Below are positions 1 through 5,021 of a DNA stretch of 5,021 bases, one piece after another. How positions within the stretch are numbered: position 1 is the first letter of the stretch; every line of letters starts with the position of its first letter. The stretch is from Vulcanimicrobiota bacterium (GTDB lineage: Bacteria > Vulcanimicrobiota > Vulcanimicrobiia > Vulcanimicrobiales > Vulcanimicrobiaceae): the NCBI GenBank assembly GCA_019245275.1, contig JAFARW010000044.1:1-5021 (forward strand), in the 5' to 3' direction. Under the pieces are notes generated by a model. The model searched no databases. It was not told the DNA's origin and was given only the letters and a program-made list of their open reading frames with translations. Both the position numbers and the translations under genes were made by a program.

Positions 1-193
1 GGATGCGCTTGAATCGCCCGTCGAGCGCGGCGGCTAGAGCACGACAAGCCAATGTCTTTGCAAGACCCGGTGGACCCTCGAGCAGCACGTGACCGCCCGC
101 GATCAACCCGAGGACCAGCGCTTGCGTTACGGGTTCTTGCCCGACGATCGTCTCGCGCAGCGCGGCCAGGAGCTGCTGCGGTTTAGCTTGCAT
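1..193 (-). CDS. moxR: MoxR-family AAA+ ATPase, N-terminal fragment (partial)
   Basis: The ATG at 193-191 shares one base with the preceding TGA (TGATG), and the frame stays open for 64 codons to the left edge. The peptide carries IVGQEPVTQAL (16-26), then AGGHVLLEG and the Walker A motif GPPGLAKT (40-47), and ends with DGRFKRI. In MoxR proteins that last segment leads into the QFTPDLLPSD region, which would lie outside the window. This order is characteristic of MoxR AAA+ ATPases, which are chaperone-like and help mature or activate metal- or von Willebrand-domain proteins, commonly beside DUF58 and Bat genes. Walker B, sensor and arginine-finger regions cannot be checked here. The symbol is family-level only. 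The gene is likely the next member of the same transcript, paired with the BatD-like protein upstream. Confidence 0.9.
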   Translation of the reverse strand, partial: MQAKPQQLLAALRETIVGQEPVTQALVLGLIAGGHVLLEGPPGLAKTLACRALAAALDGRFKRI

Positions 194-1056
194 CACTCGA
201 GCTGTTTCTCAACCGCGGCCACCGCATCGTCGATCGCCTCTTCAAGCCGGCTGTCGCGAATGAAAGCGGCTCTTTCAATGCGCTGCAGCGAAGCCACCAT
301 CGTACCTGCTACGCCGTTACGCGAGACGAGATCGCTCAGCGTCTCGCCCCCGCGAGCTCCCGCTTCTTTCCATAACTCATATCGCAGCGTCATAACGGCA
401 GGGCGGTCGCGCTCCCGTTTCAGCCGCTCCAGCGCGCACGCAAGCGGATTTTCAATCGGCGGCACTTCGATGCGCGGCTCGACCGGCGGTGCAACCATCG
501 GTACTCTCGCAGGCTGCTTCTTCTTTTGGAAGAGCACCGCGCCCACCAGAAAGACGATCAAGAGTGCAGCCACCAGTTTCATTAGAAAGGCTCTGAGTGG
601 AGCGGCATCGTTCGCCGTCTGAGCCCCACCGATGGCGTTCAAGGTGAGATCGTTCGAATAATACCGTTTTGCTTTTCCATCACGGGCATCGATCGCATCA
701 AAATACGCGCCGCCCAGATGAATCGGCCCCGCACGATTGGCCACCACCGTAAGGGACTCGCTAAAATTCGTGCCCGCTGATGTTGCGATTGCGCGCCGCT
801 CATCACCCAGCGGCTCCAACCCGGCGAGATTCGGTAAGACGACAAAATCGACGCCGCTCAGTTGCTCTTTCAAACGGCCGGCTATTTCCAGGTGAAAAGA
901 TTGTCCAACGTGTGGCGTTCGCGTGTCCGCGCGCATCGTAAATGACATCACTACTAAGCGCGGCAGCGTCTGTGCCTGCGCACCGCGCGCAACCGCGAGC
1001 GCGAGCAATATCGCGACGATCGCGCTGGTTACAGCAAGCCGACTTCGTCGAACCAT
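193..1056 (-). CDS. BatD-like membrane-anchored protein (hypothetical)
   Basis: I do not recognise a close named family member. The 287 residues divide clearly. A signal peptide has MVRRSR, a hydrophobic stretch (7-23) and a likely AQA|Q cleavage after residue 28. An extracytoplasmic beta-rich region (about 30-145) is Ig-like in pattern, with strand segments such as LPRLVVMSFTM and SFHLEIAGRL. One transmembrane helix (about 156-176, MKLVAALLIVFLVGAVLF) is followed by KKKQ. After it come a proline-rich linker (182-204) and a charged helical cytoplasmic tail (205-287). This layout matches BatD/oxygen-tolerance proteins, but it is about half their usual length, with one beta domain. The MoxR gene directly downstream (TGATG overlap) supports that reading, because BatD partners MoxR/Bat envelope complexes. 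The ATG start gives the signal peptide; its ribosome site is weak and it overlaps carA by 28 bases, so coupled translation is likely. Confidence 0.75.
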   Translation of the reverse strand: MVRRSRLAVTSAIVAILLALAVARGAQAQTLPRLVVMSFTMRADTRTPHVGQSFHLEIAGRLKEQLSGVDFVVLPNLAGLEPLGDERRAIATSAGTNFSESLTVVANRAGPIHLGGAYFDAIDARDGKAKRYYSNDLTLNAIGGAQTANDAAPLRAFLMKLVAALLIVFLVGAVLFQKKKQPARVPMVAPPVEPRIEVPPIENPLACALERLKRERDRPAVMTLRYELWKEAGARGGETLSDLVSRNGVAGTMVASLQRIERAAFIRDSRLEEAIDDAVAAVEKQLE

Positions 1057-2108
1057 TGCGCAAAGAGCCGCCGTGCGTCAAAAGGCCCCGGCGACGCCTC
1101 GGGATGGAATTGAACCGCCGCAACCGGGAGGTCGCGGTGTCGGAAGCCCTCGTTTGTTCCGTCGTTCAGATTGATCATCGTGGGAATTAACTGTTCGGGC
1201 AGTGATGAAGAGTCGACAGCGTACCCGTGGTTGTGCGCGGTCACGATCACCTCGCCGCCCTCAAGATTCTTAACGGGTTGGTTGCCGCCGCGATGACCGT
1301 ACGGTAACTTGTACGTCTTTCCGCCGCAAGCCAGGGCGAGCAACTGATGCCCCAGGCAGATGCCGAAGATCGGGCGCCGACCGAGCAACTCCGTTAGCGT
1401 ATCGATCGTTCCCCGCAGATCCGTCGGATCGCCGGGGCCGGGCGAAACGACGATCGCTCGCGGATCGTGGTTAAGAATGTGCTCCGCGCTCGTATCAAAC
1501 GGCACGACTGTGATCGCTGCATCGAGCGCTTCAAGTTCGCGAAGCACCGCGCGCTTGACGCCGCAGTCGATGACCACAACCCGCGGACCGCGCGCCTTGC
1601 CGGCGCGATGCTCTTCTTTCGTAGCCACGCTCGGCACAAGACCTTTCGTGGTCGCATCGCGCGCAAAGGCCGCCAGTTCGGCCTCCGCGCGTCCCAGAGC
1701 ATCTTCGCCGATCGCGAGCGCCGCCCAAATCGTGCCGTGTTCGCGCAAAGCGATCGTGATTGACCGCGTGTCGGCACCGGTCATCGTCGGGATGCGCTGC
1801 TCGCTCAGCCATTCGCCCAAGCCGATTGCCGACGCATGGTGTGAAGGATGCTCGCTCAACTGTTTGATGACGGTGCCCGCAACGCACGCTCGCGGGTACT
1901 GCGCGGCAGCATGCGAGATGCCGTAGTTGCCGATCATCGGGTAGGTGAACGTCAGGATCTGTCCGGCGTACGAAGGGTCGGTCAACGCCTCTTCGTAGCC
2001 GGTCATTCCTGTATAGAAGACTGCCTCGCCGAGCGCTACGCCTTCAAAATCGAGGCCTGCTCCGTCGAAGCGCGTTCCATCTGCTAAAAAGAGAGAGGCC
2101 GGCTTCAA
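1029..2108 (-). CDS. carA: Carbamoyl phosphate synthase small subunit (glutaminase)
   Basis: This subunit hydrolyses glutamine and channels ammonia to the CarB large subunit for carbamoyl phosphate, feeding both pyrimidines and arginine. Counting from TTG 2108, it is 359 residues, the usual length. The N-terminal CPSase domain starts with LFLADGTRFDG and contains FYTGMTGYEEALTDPSY (31-47) and DTRSIT (113-118). The class I glutamine amidotransferase domain has VSPGPGDP (221-228), the nucleophile Cys251 in FGICLGHQLL, GHRGGNQPVKN (271-281), AHNHGYAVD and the catalytic His335/Glu337 pair in FHPEA. All residues of the Cys-His-Glu triad are present, so the glutaminase should be active. A longer frame from ATG 2201 exists but is rejected on ribosome-site and homology grounds. 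carB does not follow; the next gene is a BatD-like protein that overlaps carA by 28 bases. Confidence 0.95.
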   Translation of the reverse strand: MKPASLFLADGTRFDGAGLDFEGVALGEAVFYTGMTGYEEALTDPSYAGQILTFTYPMIGNYGISHAAAQYPRACVAGTVIKQLSEHPSHHASAIGLGEWLSEQRIPTMTGADTRSITIALREHGTIWAALAIGEDALGRAEAELAAFARDATTKGLVPSVATKEEHRAGKARGPRVVVIDCGVKRAVLRELEALDAAITVVPFDTSAEHILNHDPRAIVVSPGPGDPTDLRGTIDTLTELLGRRPIFGICLGHQLLALACGGKTYKLPYGHRGGNQPVKNLEGGEVIVTAHNHGYAVDSSSLPEQLIPTMINLNDGTNEGFRHRDLPVAAVQFHPEASPGPFDARRLFAQWFDEVGLL

Positions 2109-3328
2109 GTCCGCACCTTTCCATCGCGCATGACGAGCCGTCCGCCGACGATTGTTGCGGTCGCGCGGCGGGGCAGGCGCTTGCCTTCGAACGGCGTGCA
2201 TCTTCCTTTAGAGTAGAAGTGCGCCACGTCAACCGTCCACGGCCGATCTGCGAAGATCGTTACATCTGCCGGGGATCCTAGGCGTAGCGAACCGCCGTCG
2301 ACACCGAGGATACGCGCCGGATTGGTCGAGAGCAGCTCGACGAATCGCGTCACGGAAAGCTCGGGCAACGCGAGGGCGTACGCGCCGATGGCAATTTCCA
2401 GGCCGGTGAAACCGGGTGCCGCCGGATCGCTCGCCTTCTCTTGTGCCGTGTGCGGCGCATGATCTGTCGCAAACGCGTCGATCGTACCGTCGAGCACGCC
2501 TTCACGTAACGCTGCAATATCGCTCGAACGGCGCAGCGGCGGATTGACCGCTGCCTTAGCGCCCCATTCTGAGGCGAGCTCGCTCGTGAAATACAGATGG
2601 TGGGGCGTCACTTCGCACGTTACATCGATTCCGCGGCTGCGCGCCCATCGTATCAGCGCAAGCGATCCGGCGGTCGAAACGTGCGCGATGTGCCACTTCT
2701 TGCCGCTGGCCTCCGCAACGATCAAGTCCCGGGCAACGATGATCTCTTCGGCGGCGTCCGGCGCTGCGGATGTCTTAAGCCGTTCGTCTTCGCAATGCGA
2801 AATGAAACGCGGGGCTACATCGCGTGCACGTTGCGCTGCATCGAAAAGCACCCTTGGATCATCGACGCTTTGGCCGTCGTCGCTAAAGCCGACGGCATGC
2901 GCGGCGGCAAGGGCCGCATAGTCGAGAAGCTCGCGCCCAGCCCGCCCGCGTGTGATCGCCGCAATCGGATAGACGCGCGCCAAGCCTGCCTGTGCGGCTA
3001 GGTCTCGGATTTGCGCTACGACGTCGGAGCGATCGATCGCCGGCTGCGTGTTCGGCATGCACGCGACGGCCGTAAAACCACCCGCTCCCGCCGCCGCACT
3101 TCCCGTGGCGATCGTTTCTTTCTCAGGAAAACCCGGCTCTCGAAGGTGTACGTGCATATCAATGAACCCTGGAGCCACGTAGGCGCCGCTAGCGTCCACC
3201 ACCATCTCATCGTCAAGCGGCTTCAAGTGTTCGCCGAGTTCGATGACCCTCGCGCCGTCGAGACGCACATCAATTCGGCGGTCCAACTCTTGGGTCGGAT
3301 CGATCACACGGCCACCGGATACGAGCAT
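2105..3328 (-). CDS. pyrC: Dihydroorotase, class I (multifunctional-complex type)
   Basis: The 407-residue zinc amidohydrolase reversibly cyclises N-carbamoyl-aspartate to dihydroorotate, the step after PyrB. Metal-site and catalytic residues are all visible: DMHVHLREPG (57-66) gives His59 and His61. Asp151 in FSDDG is the bridging carboxylate used instead of a carboxylated lysine in the Aquifex/Bacillus type. His178 is in ISHCED, His216 in HIAHVSTAGSL, and Asp289 in ATDHAPH. The substrate loop MPNTQP (91-96) is also present. Length and order fit the class I long form (about 420 aa), not the E. coli short form, and no active-site residue is lost, so this is not a non-catalytic DHOase-like partner. 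The start is ATG at 3328, overlapping the pyrB stop. The ribosome site is weak (AAAAAGA), suggesting translation coupled to pyrB. The stop TGA overlaps the carA TTG by four bases (TTGA). Confidence 0.96.
   Translation of the reverse strand: MLVSGGRVIDPTQELDRRIDVRLDGARVIELGEHLKPLDDEMVVDASGAYVAPGFIDMHVHLREPGFPEKETIATGSAAAGAGGFTAVACMPNTQPAIDRSDVVAQIRDLAAQAGLARVYPIAAITRGRAGRELLDYAALAAAHAVGFSDDGQSVDDPRVLFDAAQRARDVAPRFISHCEDERLKTSAAPDAAEEIIVARDLIVAEASGKKWHIAHVSTAGSLALIRWARSRGIDVTCEVTPHHLYFTSELASEWGAKAAVNPPLRRSSDIAALREGVLDGTIDAFATDHAPHTAQEKASDPAAPGFTGLEIAIGAYALALPELSVTRFVELLSTNPARILGVDGGSLRLGSPADVTIFADRPWTVDVAHFYSKGRCTPFEGKRLPRRATATIVGGRLVMRDGKVRT
2114..2120 (-). promoter_or_regulatory. Shine-Dalgarno site for the TTG start of carA
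   Basis: The minus strand reads AAAGGTG, then five bases (CGGAC), then TTG at 2108. This decides against the upstream ATG at 2201, which would add 31 arginine-rich residues that do not resemble any CarA N-terminus and would overlap pyrC by about 97 bases. Confidence 0.72.
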
Positions 3329-4248
3329 TACGCGATCTTTTTCTGACCGTTGACCAAGAAGTCGAGAACCGCCATGCGCATGAAGACCCCGTGACGGACT
3401 TGGTTCGCGTAGCGCCAGCCGGCGTGTGCGAGCACTTCGTCAACGAGCTCCATGCCACGATTGTAAGGCCCTGGATGCATGACGATCGCATCGTCTCGCA
3501 ATTTCGTAAGCCGATTTGCATCGAGACGATACCCGCGGATGAATTCCTCATCGGAGATCAAATTCGGCGTCGCCGCAAAGCGTTCGCGCTGAATACGTAA
3601 GAGCATGATTGCGTCGACCTCCGCCAAGATCTTGTCGAAATCGCGCTCTATTCGTACGTTTCCAGACGCATATGATTCCGGCAAGAATGATTCGGGGCCG
3701 ACGAGGATGATCTCCGCGCCCAGGTTCTTGAGCCCGTGGATATTCGAGTGAGCGACGCGGCTATGGAGGATATCACCGACGATCGCGACCTTGCGGCTTT
3801 TTAATTCGCCGAATTCCTCGCGCATCGTGTATAGATCGAGGAGTGCTTGCGTGGGATGAGCGTGAGTGCCGTCGCCTGCGTTGATGACGTGCCCGTCGAA
3901 TGCCATTGAAAGTTGGCGCGGAAATCCCGCTTCGCGGTGGCGCACGACCATGACGCAGAAGCCCATCGCGGAGAGCGTGATCGCCGCGTCCTCGACCCGC
4001 TCGCCTTTGACGATGCCGGTCTCAGTTGGGTCCAGCGTAATGATGTCTGCCCCCAAGCGTTGTTGGGCGAGGGTGAACGACGCGAGCGTCCGCGTGCTCT
4101 GCTCGAAGAACATGTTGACGCAAGGTTTGTCGGCGAGCAGCCCGCGCTTAGGCATCTTCTGCTCGAATTGCTGCGTCCGATTGAAGAGATACTCGATCTC
4201 GGATCGATTGAGGTCGTCGAGATCGATCAGGCTACGGCGCGCCCGCAA
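3328..4248 (-). CDS. pyrB: Aspartate carbamoyltransferase catalytic chain
   Basis: The 306-residue product joins carbamoyl phosphate and L-aspartate to give N-carbamoyl-aspartate, the committed step of pyrimidine synthesis in the cytoplasm. The N-terminal carbamoyl phosphate domain carries the STRT motif (51-54), Lys81 in VKGE, Arg103 in VRHRE and HPTQ (131-134). The aspartate domain carries HSRVAHSN (162-169), LLRIQRER (216-223) and MHPGPYNRG (257-265). These correspond to the catalytic residues of E. coli PyrB. Two deviations are visible: the residue after STRT is Leu rather than the common Arg, and the 80s-loop serine that aligns with E. coli Ser80 appears to be Gly78, next to Thr77. No pyrI regulatory-chain gene follows, as in the trimeric Bacillus-type enzyme. 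The start is TTG with a good ribosome site inside pyrR. The TAA stop shares one base with the pyrC ATG (TAATG). Confidence 0.95.
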   Translation of the reverse strand: MRARRSLIDLDDLNRSEIEYLFNRTQQFEQKMPKRGLLADKPCVNMFFEQSTRTLASFTLAQQRLGADIITLDPTETGIVKGERVEDAAITLSAMGFCVMVVRHREAGFPRQLSMAFDGHVINAGDGTHAHPTQALLDLYTMREEFGELKSRKVAIVGDILHSRVAHSNIHGLKNLGAEIILVGPESFLPESYASGNVRIERDFDKILAEVDAIMLLRIQRERFAATPNLISDEEFIRGYRLDANRLTKLRDDAIVMHPGPYNRGMELVDEVLAHAGWRYANQVRHGVFMRMAVLDFLVNGQKKIA

Positions 4249-4780
4249 GGATGCTCACCTCATCTGATTCCGACGGCGTTCGCCCAAGCGTGACGACAAC
4301 GCGCTGGTCGGGCGTCGTAGCGATCGTGCGGCCCGCATAATCGGCTTGGACCGGTAGTTCTCGCAAACCGCGATCGATCAAAACGCACAAGCGAATTGCA
4401 CCGGGCCGGCCGAGATCAGTCACGGCATCGAGCGCAGAGCGTACGGTACGGCCCGTGTAGAGGACATCGTCAACGATGACGACCGTCTTTCCATTGACAT
4501 CAGCCGGAATAAGCGAATCCGGCATCTCGTGCGAGATGTCGTCATCGCGATACAGATTGATGTTCAGAAAGCCGAGCTGCGGCTGCGTGCCGCTCATCGC
4601 CTTGATCTTCTCGGCAAGGCGTATCGCTAGTGCCTCGCCGCCGCGCCGCACGCCCATGATGAAGAGTCCGCGCTGCGCATCCTGCGGCTCGACGATCTGG
4701 TGTGCCAAGCGCGCGATGATGCGTTCGATTTCCGCGCTGCCGAGTAGCGGCGTGTCTTCTTTAACGGTCCGTGCAGTCAA
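4232..4780 (-). CDS. pyrR: PyrR bifunctional pyrimidine operon regulator / uracil phosphoribosyltransferase
   Basis: The product is 182 residues, the usual PyrR length (about 180). PyrR proteins convert uracil and PRPP to UMP, and in many Gram-positive bacteria they also bind pyr mRNA to repress the pathway when UMP is high. The PRPP-binding loop VVIVDDVLYTGRT (residues 100-112) is intact, as are the LYRDD motif (76-80) and the segment DRGLRELPVQADY (136-148). Compared with B. subtilis PyrR recalled from memory, several positions linked to RNA contact differ: the KTRG segment is RRGG (45-48), and GHRELPIRAD is GLRELPVQAD. Arg24 and His27 match Arg19 and His22. The enzymatic role is therefore better supported than RNA binding. 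The start is TTG at 4780, chosen from the Shine-Dalgarno site and the TTGA overlap with the valS stop. It is the first gene of the pyr block and overlaps pyrB by 17 bases. Confidence 0.95.
   Translation of the reverse strand: MTARTVKEDTPLLGSAEIERIIARLAHQIVEPQDAQRGLFIMGVRRGGEALAIRLAEKIKAMSGTQPQLGFLNINLYRDDDISHEMPDSLIPADVNGKTVVIVDDVLYTGRTVRSALDAVTDLGRPGAIRLCVLIDRGLRELPVQADYAGRTIATTPDQRVVVTLGRTPSESDEVSILAGAP
4254..4260 (-). promoter_or_regulatory. Shine-Dalgarno site for the TTG start of pyrB
   Basis: The minus strand reads AGGTGAG, then five bases (CATCC), then TTG at 4248. The site lies within the last codons of pyrR. It fixes the pyrB start at a TTG that gives a normal-length N-terminus, with the family's usual start shortly before the IDLDDLNRSEIEYLF helix. 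Confidence 0.7.
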
Positions 4781-5021
4781 GCCGTCTCCCCTAACGTTTC
4801 CAGCGCCTTCCGCGTTCGCACCAATTCCGATTCGAACCGCGCGAGCTTCTCGCGCTCGCGTTCGATGATTGCAGCAGGTGCTCTGCCGACGAACGCCTGA
4901 TCGCTTAGCTTGCGCTCTACCCGATCGATCTCACTCCGAAGCCGCGATGCTTCTTTTCGATAGCGCTGGAGCATCACGTCCTGCGGCGCCTGCGCGCTTA
5001 CTGCGTTCAGCGCTGCTTCGA
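4777..5021 (-). CDS. valS: Valyl-tRNA synthetase, C-terminal end (partial)
   Basis: This frame is open to the right edge and ends at TGA (4779-4777), giving the last 80 residues of a protein that starts outside the window. They form a charged, heptad-like helical hairpin rich in R, K and E. It contains the segment KLSDQAF followed by an AP motif and EREREKL, which matches the family pattern KL-x-N-x-x-F-x-x-x-AP-x-x-V-x-x-E-x-x-KL of the ValS tRNA-binding arm. In the family this C-terminal coiled coil helps clamp tRNA-Val while the upstream catalytic and editing domains, not seen here, charge it with valine in the cytoplasm. The usual hydrophobic PLAGLID-like strand before the arm is not obvious in the roughly 20 visible residues upstream, so this part is divergent. 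A GTG-ATG pair at 4977-4972 is internal, not a start. The stop overlaps the pyrR start by four bases. Confidence 0.88.
   Translation of the reverse strand, partial: EAALNAVSAQAPQDVMLQRYRKEASRLRSEIDRVERKLSDQAFVGRAPAAIIEREREKLARFESELVRTRKALETLGETA
4785..4792 (-). promoter_or_regulatory. Shine-Dalgarno site for the TTG start of pyrR
   Basis: On the minus strand the bases read AGGGGAGA, followed by five bases (ACGGC) and then TTG at 4780. This strong purine-rich site lies inside the last codons of valS. It supports TTG as the pyrR start, since no ATG lies near the conserved N-terminus. Confidence 0.7.

Noticed and set aside
89..622. A 177-codon open frame on the plus strand, opposite the BatD-like gene and moxR
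   Set aside because: It is antisense to a gene with a clear signal peptide, membrane helix and coupled junctions. Its own product is Ser/Arg-rich with no recognisable motif.
1360..1926. A 188-codon open frame on the plus strand, opposite carA
   Set aside because: It lies wholly antisense to a well-conserved carA and reads as Ser/Arg/Ala-rich low-complexity protein, typical of a shadow frame in G+C-rich coding DNA.
2109..2201. An extended carA start at ATG 2201
   Set aside because: It adds 31 Arg-rich residues unlike any CarA N-terminus and overlaps pyrC deeply, while TTG 2108 has a good ribosome site and a TTGA junction.
3866..4293. Plus-strand open frames opposite the 5' half of pyrB
   Set aside because: They are antisense to catalytic motifs of PyrB. 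The products are Arg/Ser-rich and have no supporting ribosome site or neighbour logic.
4760..4805. A possible PyrR binding loop or attenuator hairpin at the valS/pyrR junction
   Set aside because: The segment GGGGAGACGGC loosely recalls the PyrR loop, but the UCCNGNGAGG core is absent. I found only a weak four-base stem (AACG/CGTT), with no terminator-like U-run.
145..4927. Cyanobacterial HIP1 octamers
   Set aside because: CGATCG is frequent, but none of the 17 copies is flanked as GCGATCGC, and the gene content does not point to a cyanobacterium.
4777..4977. A stand-alone small coiled-coil gene starting at GTG 4977
   Set aside because: The frame continues open to the window edge and its sequence is the ValS C-terminal arm, so the GTG is an internal valine codon.

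Overview
This window holds seven protein-coding genes, all on the minus strand and packed without a single intergenic base. In transcription order (right to left) they are: the 3' end of valS (valyl-tRNA synthetase), pyrR, pyrB, pyrC, carA, a BatD-like membrane protein, and the first 64 codons of a MoxR-family AAA+ ATPase. Every junction is an overlap: 4, 17, 1, 4, 28 and 1 bases. The set therefore looks like the inside of one long, translationally coupled operon whose promoter lies upstream of valS or within it, outside the window, and whose terminator lies beyond the left edge. I see no RNA genes, mobile elements, CRISPR arrays or long repeats, and there is no room for classical leaders or terminators between genes.

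Region by region: 5021-4777 is the C-terminal coiled-coil arm of ValS. The stretch 4780-1029 is a de novo pyrimidine block: PyrR (regulator/uracil phosphoribosyltransferase), aspartate carbamoyltransferase, class I dihydroorotase and the glutaminase subunit of carbamoyl phosphate synthetase. CarA supplies ammonia for carbamoyl phosphate, PyrB condenses that with aspartate, and PyrC closes the ring to dihydroorotate. The large subunit gene carB and the later genes pyrD, pyrE and pyrF are not in the window. The stretch 1056-1 is a different module: a secreted/anchored protein with the layout of a shortened BatD, followed by a MoxR-type ATPase. Such pairs normally belong to MoxR/Bat envelope-chaperone clusters.

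The organism is a bacterium with about 60% G+C by eye. It uses TTG starts freely (pyrR, pyrB and carA, each with a good Shine-Dalgarno sequence 5 bases upstream). The palindrome CGATCG is strongly over-represented (17 copies by my hand count). The gene content and the divergent sequences suggest a poorly sampled, non-proteobacterial lineage; Eremiobacterota-like or a relative is a guess, not something the window proves.

I found no clearly new defence or mobile system. The points most worth a second look are the physical coupling of pyrimidine synthesis to a MoxR/BatD-like module at the place where carB might be expected, a PyrR that appears to lack several RNA-contacting residues, the CGATCG enrichment, and the repeated TTGA stop/start junctions.
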